From positions 33,992 through 97,991 of the forward strand of contig JAFLST010000002.1 in NCBI GenBank assembly GCA_022510815.1: DNA of 64,000 bases. Reading direction: 5' to 3'. The notes beneath the pieces were generated by a model that saw nothing but the letters and a program-made list of their open reading frames with translations, was not told the origin of the DNA and searched no databases. The position numbers and the translations under genes were made by a program. Positions 1 to 8,005 of the stretch are shown piece by piece. Origin of the DNA: Christensenellaceae bacterium. GTDB lineage: Bacteria > Bacillota > Clostridia > Christensenellales > Aristaeellaceae. Position 1 is the stretch's first letter. The number at the start of each line of letters is the position of its first letter.

Positions 1-59
1 GTGATGGTGCTCTTGCCAACGCCGCCCTTGCCGGACGCAATCATCCAGATCTTAGACAT
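1..59 (-). CDS. minD: Septum site-determining ATPase MinD, N-terminal fragment
   Basis: The first 19 codons read from an ATG at 59 down to the window edge. They contain the deviant Walker A motif GKGGVGKST of the MinD/ParA family. A strong ribosome site (GAGGAG, 67-72) lies upstream of the ATG. MinD is the membrane-associated ATPase that positions the division septum, normally with MinC and, in many clostridia, MinE. It follows the mre/PBP2 genes on the same strand, the usual place for min genes. Only the N-terminus is visible, so another MRP/ParA-type ATPase cannot be excluded by sequence alone. Location makes MinD the best reading. Confidence 0.85.
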   Translation of the reverse strand, partial: MSKIWMIASGKGGVGKSTI

Positions 60-110
60 GTCATATCTCCTCATGAAGCAACGAAAGTGCAATGATGGGC
101 AGGATAGTCT

Positions 111-278
111 CCGGGAGGTGTCGGAGGAACCGCAGTCCCTCTGCCTGTTGATCGAAAACCGGCGACATGCTCGGCGGTTTTGTTTTCCCGCAGGAGAAAA
201 TCCTTACAGGCATGGGAAGTCTGGAATCGGACTGATTATGCCTGTAAAACTCGACGAAATGGCATTGTCATTCCGTCG
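111..278. repeat. Dispersed intergenic hairpin repeat, copy A
   Basis: This noncoding stretch lies between PBP2 and minD. Its left part (GGGAGGTGTCGGAGG, then CCGCAGTCCCTCTG and TTGATCGAAA) matches copy B at 5141-5333. A middle TTTTC/GAAAA hairpin spans about 183-200. The right end is a hairpin with arms 252-261 and 269-278 (9 of 10 pairs) and loop GCATTGT. The same hairpin design, with a 7-base loop starting GC, occurs in copies B and C. No T-run follows it on either strand, so it is not a simple terminator. It occupies the place where minC is usually found. Confidence 0.6.
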
Positions 279-287
279 AAACCGCAG

Positions 288-2864
288 TTACGGTGCGAGG
301 CTGTTGCCGCTGGGCAGGTTGTAATCCGTGGTGCGCAGGCTCTTCTGGTCAAGATACCATGTGATGAAGTCGCGGGCCGCGGTGCCGGCATAGCCGCCGG
401 AATAGCCATGGGGGATGAAGACCGCGATGGCAATCTCGGGATTCTCGCGGGGCGCAAAGCAGACGAACCACGCGTTGTTTTCAAGGTCGATGCTCGTGAC
501 CTGCGCCGTACCTGTTTTGGCGGCGATTTCATCGCTGTATTTCCAATTGCGGAAGTACTTCGCGGCTGTACCGGAGTCATCTGTAACGCCCGCCATGCCT
601 TCACGGATGAGGGTCAGATACTGGTCGGCGTTTTCAAGCTGGTTCACGAGCTGCGGCTCGCGCTGGGAGAGAATCTCGCCGTCGGGACTGATGATGCTGT
701 CCACGATGGAGACGTTGTAAATGTAGCCGTTGTTGGCCACTGCCGCGACGTAGCGGGCAGCGGCGATGGGGGTAATGGTGGTGACGGACTGTCCGATGGC
801 TGTCAGAATCGTCTGCGATCCGCCCCACTTGATGTCGTTCATGTAGTTGTAGGTGTCGCCGATGACCGCCTGACTGTAAACCATCTCGCGGCTCATATTC
901 AGCTCTTCCATCAGGATGGTGCGCATGTTGGGAATCCAGTCGCTCTGGTTGAAGTTGACAGCCATGTCCATCAGGCGCTTGGCGCAGGCGGAGAGGCGGT
1001 CGTCGTCATAGTCGATGTTGCGGGACGCGCCGCAGTTGCGCAGGTGGGTCTTGATGGAGTTGAAAACGATGATGGGCAGAGAGGTGTCCTGACTGGCCTC
1101 GCTCATGTCCTTCGTCGTGTCGTAAAGGGTGTTCTGGCTGCCGACCACGCTGCGCACCTCGCCGGGCAGGTCGATGCCGGTGCGGCTGGTCAGACCAAAG
1201 AGGGAAGCGTAATGATACAGCCGTTCCTCGCCCAAGCGGCGCCCCATGTCGTAGAAGAAGTAGTTGCAGGAGTGGGCGATGGCGTCCACGATGGTCTGGT
1301 TGGCGTGCTGGCCGATGTAGTTCAGACCGATCCAGCATTTGGGAGCGGTGGATTTATCGTTGTTGTAGTAGGTGTAGTAGCCCATGTCGGAAAAGCGCTC
1401 CGTGGGCTGCAGCTTTTTCTCATTGAGCGCGCCGTAGCCTGTGACCATCTTGAAAATGGAGCCGGGCGTGGCGCGGGAACCGATGGCGTAGTTGAGCATC
1501 AGATTGCGGGTATCCGCCAGTATGGCCCGGGCCTCGTCACCGGCGGCAATCAGCGCGTTCAGGTCGTAGGTCGGGTAGTTGGCCAGAGCGAGGACCCGAT
1601 CCTGCATGTCCAGCACGACCATGACGCCGTGCTCGGCCAGTTCGAGCGGATAGCGCTCCCAGTTGCGGCGGGCGATATCGTTGCGGTTGTCCTCCAGCCA
1701 CTGGGGGTTGACCATCTTCTTTTCCTGCTCGTCGCGGATGGTGGAAACCGCCTCCGCCACGGCACGTTCAGCCTGAAGCTGGGCAGCCGCGTCGATGGTC
1801 AGCTTGACATTGTTGCCGTCCTGCGGCGCGGTGTAGGAGAGCTCGCGGACGATCGTCGACCAGTTATTGCGCTCGACGATGCGGTAGCCCTGGCGGAGGG
1901 AGCTGTTCTGGGTCAGCCAGTCCTCCATCGAGGACTCGATGCCGTCGCGGCCGATGGTGTCGTTGTAGGAGTAGCCCTTGGCCTGAAGCTGCGTCCACAT
2001 GCTCTGGCTGGGAATCTTGCCGATGTAGCCGATGAGCTGCGAGGCCAGCGTCTGGCGGGGATAGACGCGCTGGGTGCCCACGGCGATTTCCATGCCGGGC
2101 AGCGTCATGGACTGGGTCTCGATCTCGATGACCGTTTCATACTTGACGTTCTGGGCGATGACGATGGGCTGGGAGTTGAAGACGTTCATCTGCATCTCGG
2201 AGTAGACCGCCATCACCTTGAGCATGGTCTCCTCGTCGAGAATGATATCTTCGATGTAGCTGTTGCCGTTTTCCGCTGCCTGCAGACGGCGCTGCTCCTT
2301 CTCTTCCTCGCTGTTGACGATGCGGTAGCGGGACTTGAGCTGGATGAGGCAGGATTCGGCGTCGGGATAGCGGGTCAGGCTGGAGACGTAGTTGTTGGAG
2401 CGCCACTGATTCTCACGGGTCTGGAGCACCGAGTCCGACACGCCGGAGCCGAAGTTGAACTCCCAGTCGCCGGTCTCCTCATTGCGCTGAATGACATAGC
2501 TGAAGGCCAGCGAGCCGCCGTTGCGCTCGATGATCTCGAGGGTTGTGATGATGGAGCGGGTGAACTGCTGATACTCCGAAGCGGAGGACTGGCTGGCGTC
2601 CTTGTAGAAGGTGACGTTATAAATCAGCTCGTCCTCGGCGAGAATGACGGAGTTCGCGTCGATGATGTTGCCGCGCTTGCCGCGCAGAACGATGGTCTTG
2701 GTGCGGGTGCTCTCGGCCCGGTCGGCGTAGTATTCGCTCTGGTTGAGCTGAAGACGGATCAGGCCGCTGAGCAGATAGCTGAACATCGCCAGCAGAATGA
2801 CAATAAAGGCAATCATCCGCCAGCGAAGCTCATGCTGCGGGCTTTTCCGGGATGAACGATCCAC
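288..2864 (-). CDS. Penicillin-binding protein 2 (elongasome transpeptidase)
   Basis: This 858-residue class B penicillin-binding protein would crosslink lateral-wall peptidoglycan together with the MreBCD scaffold. It has one N-terminal membrane anchor (about residues 17-37), a dimerisation region, then the transpeptidase domain. The three active-site motifs are visible: SIFK (catalytic Ser469), SCN at 532-534 and KTG at 783. The GTG start at 2864 was chosen because AAAGGAGG stands 7 bases upstream; an in-frame extension to 3008 would run into mreD. The stretch between the SCN and KTG motifs is long, with roughly 90 extra residues rich in Asp, Asn and Met before the conserved IGQ segment. 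It lies 44 bases after mreD in the same operon. Equivalent to mrdA/pbpA of other clostridia. Confidence 0.93.
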   Translation of the reverse strand: MDRSSRKSPQHELRWRMIAFIVILLAMFSYLLSGLIRLQLNQSEYYADRAESTRTKTIVLRGKRGNIIDANSVILAEDELIYNVTFYKDASQSSASEYQQFTRSIITTLEIIERNGGSLAFSYVIQRNEETGDWEFNFGSGVSDSVLQTRENQWRSNNYVSSLTRYPDAESCLIQLKSRYRIVNSEEEKEQRRLQAAENGNSYIEDIILDEETMLKVMAVYSEMQMNVFNSQPIVIAQNVKYETVIEIETQSMTLPGMEIAVGTQRVYPRQTLASQLIGYIGKIPSQSMWTQLQAKGYSYNDTIGRDGIESSMEDWLTQNSSLRQGYRIVERNNWSTIVRELSYTAPQDGNNVKLTIDAAAQLQAERAVAEAVSTIRDEQEKKMVNPQWLEDNRNDIARRNWERYPLELAEHGVMVVLDMQDRVLALANYPTYDLNALIAAGDEARAILADTRNLMLNYAIGSRATPGSIFKMVTGYGALNEKKLQPTERFSDMGYYTYYNNDKSTAPKCWIGLNYIGQHANQTIVDAIAHSCNYFFYDMGRRLGEERLYHYASLFGLTSRTGIDLPGEVRSVVGSQNTLYDTTKDMSEASQDTSLPIIVFNSIKTHLRNCGASRNIDYDDDRLSACAKRLMDMAVNFNQSDWIPNMRTILMEELNMSREMVYSQAVIGDTYNYMNDIKWGGSQTILTAIGQSVTTITPIAAARYVAAVANNGYIYNVSIVDSIISPDGEILSQREPQLVNQLENADQYLTLIREGMAGVTDDSGTAAKYFRNWKYSDEIAAKTGTAQVTSIDLENNAWFVCFAPRENPEIAIAVFIPHGYSGGYAGTAARDFITWYLDQKSLRTTDYNLPSGNSLAP

Positions 2865-2908
2865 CCAATCGCCTCCTTTCAAAAAGGCAGGATCGGCGTC
2901 AGCGCGGA

Positions 2909-3514
2909 TTAGCGCTGCTGATAACCAAAACGCATGGCCGCAGGATTTTCTTCCTTGAGCCTGCGGAAGCCCAGAAAGCGCCGTATGGGCCATGCCAGCG
3001 CCATGCACAGGGCCGAGGAATACATGATGTTGACCGCCGCTCGTCCCAGCACGTCCGGCGTGGGCGGGTTGCCGCCCAGATACATGTACGCGATGTTGAC
3101 AATCTCATAGATGAGCACGTTCAGCATGCAGCACAGCGGCGTGCGCAAATAGGGGTTCCAGTTGCGGCCGGGGCGGCCCAGACTGCGCTCATACTCGAGC
3201 TGCGTCTCGCTGCGGTCGGCGAAGAAGGCGCTGCAGAACAGGGCCGCGATGGGGTAGAGCGCGAGGTTGAACAGGTTGATGGTGGGCATCATGGTCTCAA
3301 GGATGATGCCGTAGAACGCGCCCGCCCACAGCGCCCGCAGCCTGCCGTAGCCAACCGTAATAATAGCGATGACGGCAAAGATCAGGCTCGGGGTCACATC
3401 AGCGATGGGAAAGGACGGCAGCACGCAGACCTGAAACAGATAGCCCAGCAGCAGCACGATCAGCAGCCGGAGCTGCCGCAGGAAAGCATGCCAGAGAGAA
3501 GACAGCAGGCGCAC
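2909..3514 (-). CDS. mreD: Rod shape-determining membrane protein MreD
   Basis: This 201-residue, highly hydrophobic protein has about five membrane segments and an Arg-rich C-terminus, fitting MreD of the elongasome. It starts with GTG at 3514, three bases past the TGA of mreC, and its ribosome site (GAGGAGG) lies inside the last mreC codons, so the two are translationally coupled. MreD bridges MreC and PBP2/RodA. A loop of about 45 residues in the middle (DRSETQLEYERS onward) is longer and more charged than in short MreD proteins. Identification rests on hydropathy, size and position more than on sequence signatures. Confidence 0.88.
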   Translation of the reverse strand: MRLLSSLWHAFLRQLRLLIVLLLGYLFQVCVLPSFPIADVTPSLIFAVIAIITVGYGRLRALWAGAFYGIILETMMPTINLFNLALYPIAALFCSAFFADRSETQLEYERSLGRPGRNWNPYLRTPLCCMLNVLIYEIVNIAYMYLGGNPPTPDVLGRAAVNIMYSSALCMALAWPIRRFLGFRRLKEENPAAMRFGYQQR

Positions 3515-3517
3515 GCG

Positions 3518-5083
3518 TCAGTCCTCCTCGTAGGTCATGCCTTCGGGCATCAGCGTGATGTACGGAGTCGGCGAAGGCGTGGGCGAGGCCGTCGGCGTAC
3601 CGGTGGGGCCTGCCTGATATTCGTAGACCGGGCCGGCGATGGTCGGCACCTCCGTGGCCATGGGCGTGGGCGACGGCGTCGCGGTGGGTTCAGGCGTAGG
3701 CGACGGCGTGGGGCTCGCGGTGGGGGCCGCCGTCTCGCCGAAGCGCCGGGTCGAGCCGATGCGAAGCTCCGGATAGGGCCGGGCCGTCTCCAGCGGGACG
3801 AACTCCTGATACGCGGCGGTGGAGGTGCGGCCCTCAATGGCCTCCGCGGCGGGCTTGTAGCGCAGCACGATTACATACTCCAGATGCTGGAAGTCTGCCT
3901 CGGGCTCCACGACGATGTACTGCTTGTTCGCGTCCATGCCGCGGGTCGACTCGCGCACCGTGCCGATCGGGATGCCCTTGGGGAAGGACAGGCCGACGCC
4001 GGAGGTGACCACGATGTCGCCGGGGCGGGGCAGGTGATCATCGGGCAGGTAGTACATGCGGCACATGGCGGTGCCGTCCACGCCCAGCGTTCCGCGGATG
4101 GTGCCCTGATCGCGGCTGGACTGGATCAGCGCGGCAATGGAGGCCTCGCTGTCGATGATGGTGCGGACGGATGCGCTGTTTTCCTTGACTTCCTCGGTAT
4201 AGCCCACCAGCGCGCCGGAGAAGGTCACGGCCATGAAGGGCTCGATATCGTCCCGGCTGCCGCGGTTGATGGTGAAGGTGGAGAAATAGTTGCCGTCATC
4301 CCGGCCGATGACCTGACAGGTGATGGGCCGGAGATTCTCGTTGTTGATGATCTCCGCGTGCATGTCCTCAAACTGGGTGAGCTGATACTGCAGCTCATCG
4401 GAGAGCATGGCGCGATAAACAAGGTCCTCGTTTTCCAGCCGGAGCTGCTCGTATTCCGCCTCGAGGTTGGCGTAATATTTCATGCGGTAGAGCGTGTTGG
4501 AGACCGTCTTTGTCAGCTGGTAGAAGGCGTTCTGGATCGGCGTGATCGCCGTGGCGACGGAGTCCTCCGGCAGCTGCAGCAGCGCGATATCAGGGTACAT
4601 CTGCGCCAGCACCATCGCGCCCATGAACAGCAGGATCAGCACGGTGATCAGGCCCATCAGCACGTTGCGCAGCGTCTTGTTCATGGGCCGGACATTGCGC
4701 TCCTCAGCGGGCAGCTCCCGCTCCGGGACGCTGGGCCTGCGGCGGCGGGGCTTCTTCTCGTCGTCCTTCTTGATCTTCCGGCTTCTGCGGAGATCCTCCA
4801 GCGCGTCCTCCGGTGTGTCGGAATGGCTTTCCTCCAGCAGCACATCCGGGTCAGGGCTGTAAGGATTCTCGGGCCGGCCAATCATGTGCACGCCCGCGCG
4901 GTTGATGGTCTCGACAATGCCTTCCGGCTCTTCCGGAAGCTCCGCAGGCTCTTCCACGGGTTCCTCGCCGGGCAGACCGCGCGTGACGGTCTCCAGATCG
5001 TCAAAAAGGAATTCGTCGGCTGCCGGCAGCAGCTCGTCCTTATCGTCAAAGTCGCCCTTGCGGCGCTTGCCAAATCGTGCCAT
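3518..5083 (-). CDS. mreC: Cell shape-determining protein MreC with long N- and C-terminal extensions
   Basis: This 521-residue protein is well above the usual 280-330 for MreC. Residues 1-137 form a charged, acidic then basic cytoplasmic extension. A single membrane helix follows (about 138-160), then a coiled coil and the beta-rich MreC core. The last 75 or so residues are a low-complexity Pro/Thr/Ser tail with repeated PTPSPTP units. MreC is the extracellular scaffold that organises PBP2 and MreD. Start ATG 5083 was chosen over ATG 5092 because AGAGGTGA lies about 9 bases before it and only 1-2 bases before the other. A 256-base noncoding gap containing repeat copy B separates it from mreB, unusual inside an mre operon. 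Confidence 0.9.
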   Translation of the reverse strand: MARFGKRRKGDFDDKDELLPAADEFLFDDLETVTRGLPGEEPVEEPAELPEEPEGIVETINRAGVHMIGRPENPYSPDPDVLLEESHSDTPEDALEDLRRSRKIKKDDEKKPRRRRPSVPERELPAEERNVRPMNKTLRNVLMGLITVLILLFMGAMVLAQMYPDIALLQLPEDSVATAITPIQNAFYQLTKTVSNTLYRMKYYANLEAEYEQLRLENEDLVYRAMLSDELQYQLTQFEDMHAEIINNENLRPITCQVIGRDDGNYFSTFTINRGSRDDIEPFMAVTFSGALVGYTEEVKENSASVRTIIDSEASIAALIQSSRDQGTIRGTLGVDGTAMCRMYYLPDDHLPRPGDIVVTSGVGLSFPKGIPIGTVRESTRGMDANKQYIVVEPEADFQHLEYVIVLRYKPAAEAIEGRTSTAAYQEFVPLETARPYPELRIGSTRRFGETAAPTASPTPSPTPEPTATPSPTPMATEVPTIAGPVYEYQAGPTGTPTASPTPSPTPYITLMPEGMTYEED

Positions 5084-5140
5084 GCGTATCATTCACCTCT
5101 GTCAACCGGGCATGCTGGGCAACAGAAGCCAAACATCCCC

Positions 5141-5333
5141 GGGTGGTGTCGGAAGGCCCGCAGGCCCTCTGACTCTGATCGAATATCGTAAGGGTGTCCA
5201 TCGGTCGACTGGCATCGTCAATGCCGCTGCGATTACGGCACCAGCGGAGTTGATCGAAAGGGACATGGGCGGCGATTTTCGCACGTTCTCGCAAGAGAAC
5301 GTTTCCTCGTCCAAATGGCTCTTTCATTTGGAC
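5141..5333. repeat. Dispersed intergenic hairpin repeat, copy B
   Basis: This noncoding element lies between mreB and mreC. The left end (GGGTGGTGTCGGAAGG, then CCGCAGGCCCTCTG and TGATCGAATA) aligns with copy A. The block TTGATCGAAA..GACATG..GGCG near 5249 also matches A. A perfect hairpin follows (CGTTCTC 5284-5290, loop GCAA, GAGAACG 5295-5301). The terminal hairpin is GTCCAAATG (5309-5317), loop GCTCTTT, CATTTGGAC (5325-5333). The element sits inside an otherwise continuous operon and lacks a T-run. Confidence 0.6.
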
Positions 5334-5339
5334 AGCTGC

Positions 5340-6362
5340 TCAGCTTGCGATCGGCATGCGTCCCTGCGCGATCAGGTCGTTCATGTTCTCGACGATGTAG
5401 CCAAGGCCGCGAACGGTGCATTCCTCGGCGTCCTTGGCGATCAGCACGGGGATGCCCAGCTCCTCGGCGATGAACTGATCCATGCCGAAAAGCTGCGCCA
5501 CGCCGCCGGTCAGGTGCACGCCGCTGCGCATCACGTCAGCCGCCAGCTCGGGGGGCGTGCGCTCCAGCACCCACTTGATCGTCGCGATGACGGCACGGCA
5601 GGGCTCATTGATGGCCTCGCTGGCCTGCGCGGAGGAGAAGGAAATCTCCGATACCTGCGGCGAGCGGAGATCGCGTCCGCGGATCATGACCTGACGGCCT
5701 TCCTCGAGGGGAATGGCGGCGGCAAGGTCGAGCTTGAGGTCTTCGGCGGTGCGATCGCCGATGAGCATGTGGAATTCGCGCTTGATGTAGTTGATGATGG
5801 CCTCGTCCATCTTGACGCCGCCGACGGGGGCCGAACGGCTCACCACCAGTCCGCCCAGAGAGACGATGGCCGCGTCCGTGGTGCCGCCGCCGATGTCGAC
5901 GACCATGCTGCCCACGGGATCATAGACCGGCAGGCCGGAACCGATCGCCGCGGCAAAGGGCTTCTCGATCAGGTAGACCTTCTTGGCACCGGCCATCTTG
6001 ACGGCCTCGGCAACGGCCTTGCGGTTGACGGCGGGGAGACTGCTGGGTACGGAGATCACCACGCGGGGCTTGACCACATGGCTCACGCCGATGGCCTTGC
6101 GCATGAAGTAGCGGATCAGCAGCTCGGTCATATCAAAATCCTCGATGGAGCCGCCCTTCACCGGGTGAACGACCACCGTGGAATCCTTCGTGCGTCCCAG
6201 CAGGAACCGGGCCTCGTCGCCCACCGCGCGGACGCTCTTTTTGCCGCGTCCCTCCGCCACGACCAGCGTCGGCTCGCTGATGACGATGCCGCGCCCGCGG
6301 ACGTAAAGCAGGGTATTCGAGGTGCCCAGATCAATGCCGATATCGGGTGCAAAGAAGTTCAT
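5340..6362 (-). CDS. mreB: Actin-like rod shape protein MreB
   Basis: This 340-residue protein is the cytoplasmic actin homologue that forms membrane-bound filaments and guides lateral wall synthesis. The phosphate-1 loop DLGTSNT (residues 11-17), the phosphate-2 motif DIGGGTTDAA and the adenosine motif LTGGVA are all present. The amphipathic N-terminus MNFFAPDIGI is typical. The length is normal. The ATG at 6362 follows AAGGATGGGATGAA. It is the second gene of the maf-mreB-mreC-mreD-PBP2-minD run. There is no sign of a second mreB/mbl copy in the window. Confidence 0.97.
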   Translation of the reverse strand: MNFFAPDIGIDLGTSNTLLYVRGRGIVISEPTLVVAEGRGKKSVRAVGDEARFLLGRTKDSTVVVHPVKGGSIEDFDMTELLIRYFMRKAIGVSHVVKPRVVISVPSSLPAVNRKAVAEAVKMAGAKKVYLIEKPFAAAIGSGLPVYDPVGSMVVDIGGGTTDAAIVSLGGLVVSRSAPVGGVKMDEAIINYIKREFHMLIGDRTAEDLKLDLAAAIPLEEGRQVMIRGRDLRSPQVSEISFSSAQASEAINEPCRAVIATIKWVLERTPPELAADVMRSGVHLTGGVAQLFGMDQFIAEELGIPVLIAKDAEECTVRGLGYIVENMNDLIAQGRMPIAS

Positions 6363-6388
6363 TTCATCCCATCCTTCAAAAATCTATG

Positions 6389-6970
6389 TCAATCCCCGAG
6401 CGGACGGAGGCCGCAGTCTTCCAGCAGCCGTCTCGTCAGCGCAAGGGGGAGTCCAATCACATTGGTGTGGGAGCCGCGAAGCTCCTCGATCCACAGGCCC
6501 GCAATACCCTGCACGGCATACGCGCCCGCTTTATCCATCGGCTCGCCGGTGGCGATGTAGCGACGGATGGCTTCCTCCGACATGTCGGCAAAGCGCACGT
6601 CCGTTGCGTCCACGGCGCTGTGCAGGCTGCCGTCAGGGCCGATCACGCACACCCCCGTGTACACCTGATGCCAGCGACCGGAGAGCAGCCGCAGCATCCG
6701 TGCCGCGTCATCCTCATCGTGGGGCTTGCCGAGGGCGGCGTTGTCGACGGCGACCAGCGTGTCAGCGGCCAGAACGACGCATTCGGGGTGCGCAGCCGCG
6801 CCTGCCAGCGCTTTGCGGCGGCTGATTTCCGCGACGGCCTCGCGGGGCGGCAAAGCGCAGGCTTCGTCGACCTCCGGCGCGTCCACGGTGAAGGGAAGGC
6901 CTGTCATAGCCAGCAGCTCGCGCCGCCGCGGGGATGCGGAAGCCAGAATCAGCGCCGGACGGTCTTGCAT
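6389..6970 (-). CDS. maf: Maf-family nucleoside triphosphate pyrophosphatase
   Basis: This 193-residue protein is a house-cleaning pyrophosphatase that hydrolyses noncanonical or methylated nucleotides such as dTTP/UTP analogues. The N-terminal LASASPRRRELL signature and the ADTLV motif of Maf proteins are clear, followed by the GKP and SGRWHQVYTGV segments. ATG 6970 was chosen because GGAGG lies 9 bases upstream and it places the LASASPRR motif near the N-terminus as in the family; longer readings begin inside the promoter. It is the first gene of the shape operon, directly upstream of mreB (26-base gap), as in many Firmicutes. radC, often between the two, is absent. Confidence 0.95.
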   Translation of the reverse strand: MQDRPALILASASPRRRELLAMTGLPFTVDAPEVDEACALPPREAVAEISRRKALAGAAAHPECVVLAADTLVAVDNAALGKPHDEDDAARMLRLLSGRWHQVYTGVCVIGPDGSLHSAVDATDVRFADMSEEAIRRYIATGEPMDKAGAYAVQGIAGLWIEELRGSHTNVIGLPLALTRRLLEDCGLRPLGD

Positions 6971-7006
6971 CAGGGCATACCTCCACCAGACAAATATCCA
7001 CTCTGT

Positions 7007-7035
7007 ATTATAGCACATTCTCCCCGAATATGGAA
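7007..7035 (-). promoter_or_regulatory. Sigma-A type promoter of the maf-mre operon
   Basis: Read on the minus strand, TATAAT (7007-7012) is preceded by an extended -10 TGC and, 17 bases further, by a weak -35 TTCCAT (7030-7035). It lies 37 bases before the maf start. Confidence 0.7.
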
Positions 7036-7085
7036 ATGATTCTTCGTAAAAATTCAGGGATTTGTCACAAAGATTCTTTTGGCAC

Positions 7086-7116
7086 AAAAAGAGCGGAGAG
7101 CATCACATGCTCTCCG
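7086..7116 (-). terminator. Intrinsic terminator after the QueT-type gene
   Basis: A perfect 10-bp hairpin CGGAGAGCAT / ATGCTCTCCG (7094-7103 and 7107-7116, loop 3) is followed on the minus strand by CTCTTTTTG. It lies just past the stop of the minus-strand transporter and before the maf promoter. Confidence 0.85.
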
Positions 7117-7131
7117 CCTCGACAGGGAAGA

Positions 7132-7608
7132 TTACTGGAATCGGCTCAGATCGACCCGCTTGAGTGCCGCGAGCAGCACAAAGCCGATGATGACCGCGCC
7201 GACCTCGCCCACGGCGACCTCCAGCATGGTCAGCCACAGCGGCAGTCCCCAGACGAAGCTGAGCACCGCGCCGACGATCACGCCGTTGGAGAGCACCGGG
7301 CACAGCGCCGCGAGAATCGGCTTATTCCGCAGGGAATAGGTGCCGACAGCCGCGATGAGCGTCGCCAGCGAACCGAAGACGATGTCCCAGACGGTCACGC
7401 CGCCCAGCAGGTTCGCCAGCAGGCACCCGACGAACAAGCCCGGAATGGCCGCGGGCATCACCATCGGCAGCAGCGTCATGGCCTCGGAAATCCGGCACTG
7501 CAGATTGCCGTAGGAGATGGGCGCGAGCAGCAGCGTCAGGGCGGCGTACAGCGCGGCGATGACGGCGCTCGTGCAAAGGGAACGGGTGGTCAGCAGCTTC
7601 CTGAACAT
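7132..7608 (-). CDS. queT: QueT-family transporter (probable queuosine precursor uptake)
   Basis: This 158-residue integral membrane protein with about five helices resembles the QueT (DUF988) family. Conserved-looking features are the ISYGNLQCRISEAMTLLP segment after helix 1, the GCLLANLLGG motif and the FVWGLPL segment near the end. QueT proteins are predicted S-type components that import queuosine precursors such as preQ1 through an ECF system. ATG 7608 has AAAGGAG 7 bases upstream; the longer reading to 7692 starts before the promoter. It is monocistronic. I looked for a preQ1 riboswitch in the short leader and could not support one. Confidence 0.8.
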   Translation of the reverse strand: MFRKLLTTRSLCTSAVIAALYAALTLLLAPISYGNLQCRISEAMTLLPMVMPAAIPGLFVGCLLANLLGGVTVWDIVFGSLATLIAAVGTYSLRNKPILAALCPVLSNGVIVGAVLSFVWGLPLWLTMLEVAVGEVGAVIIGFVLLAALKRVDLSRFQ

Positions 7609-7654
7609 AGAAGCACTCCTTTCTGCTACGCGAAAACAGTCGCGCGCAAGCCAT

Positions 7655-7683
7655 ATCCTACCACAAAATGAGAAGCATGACAA
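7655..7683 (-). promoter_or_regulatory. Promoter of the QueT-type gene
   Basis: On the minus strand TTGTCA (7678-7683) and TAGGAT (7655-7660) are 17 bases apart, with TGG as an extended -10. The leader before the ATG is about 40 bases. Confidence 0.75.
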
Positions 7684-7749
7684 GCGTCTCATCCGGGCAA
7701 GCTGTTGGTGCGCCGATCATGGCGACAACGGTCAAAGGAGGGTTCCGAC

Positions 7750-7917
7750 ATGTCTCATAAGAGCAACCAGTGCATCCATTGCTCCGTGGAGAGCTGCCAG
7801 CATCATTCGATGGACGACTTCTGCTCCCTGAGCGACATTCAGGTCGCACCGAAGAAGGATTGCTGCGACGGCAAGTCCGACGAGAGCCAGTGCAACAGCT
7901 ACAAGTGTCGCTGGTAA
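7750..7917 (+). CDS. Small cysteine-rich DUF1540 protein
   Basis: This 55-residue protein has the pattern CIHCSVESCQHHSMDDFCSLSDIQVAP and a late cysteine pair, matching DUF1540, a small family with a presumed metal-binding fold. The function is unknown; DUF1540 proteins are frequent in spore-forming Firmicutes. A strong ribosome site AAGGAGG lies 7-8 bases before ATG 7750, which decides the start over the longer in-frame reading from 7705. It is read divergently from the QueT-type gene and is followed by a hairpin before the germination operon. Confidence 0.8.
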   Translation: MSHKSNQCIHCSVESCQHHSMDDFCSLSDIQVAPKKDCCDGKSDESQCNSYKCRW

Positions 7918-7939
7918 CCCCTGAAGGAACCTGACCCGG

Positions 7940-7987
7940 AGGAGGCCGAGCGTCGCGCCCGAACAGGCCTGATGCGCGGCCTCCTTT
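7940..7987 (+). terminator. Probable terminator between the DUF1540 gene and the ger operon
   Basis: The arms AGGAGGCCG (7940-7948) and CGGCCTCCT (7977-7985) pair perfectly, with a GCG/CGC extension inside. Only TTT follows, so termination strength is uncertain. The 3' end lies 20 bases before the first ger start codon. Confidence 0.5.
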
Positions 7988-8005
7988 GCTGATGGAGGGC
8001 TTGTG

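Noticed and set aside
180..2855. Long open frame on the plus strand antisense to PBP2 (891 codons)
   Set aside because: It has no ribosome site, its composition is Val/Asp/His-rich without domains, and the minus strand encodes a clear PBP2. It is a by-product of high GC at third codon positions.
3590..3730. Tandem repeats in the 3' part of mreC
   Set aside because: They encode the in-frame Pro/Thr/Ser-rich tail of MreC and need no separate repeat element.
2852..6560. Long plus-strand frames antisense to mreD, mreC and mreB
   Set aside because: Arg/His/Gln-rich shadow frames; the minus strand carries the complete shape genes.
7609..7660. Possible preQ1 riboswitch in the leader of the QueT-type gene
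   Set aside because: The leader is only about 40 bases and I could not form the preQ1 H-type pseudoknot from it.
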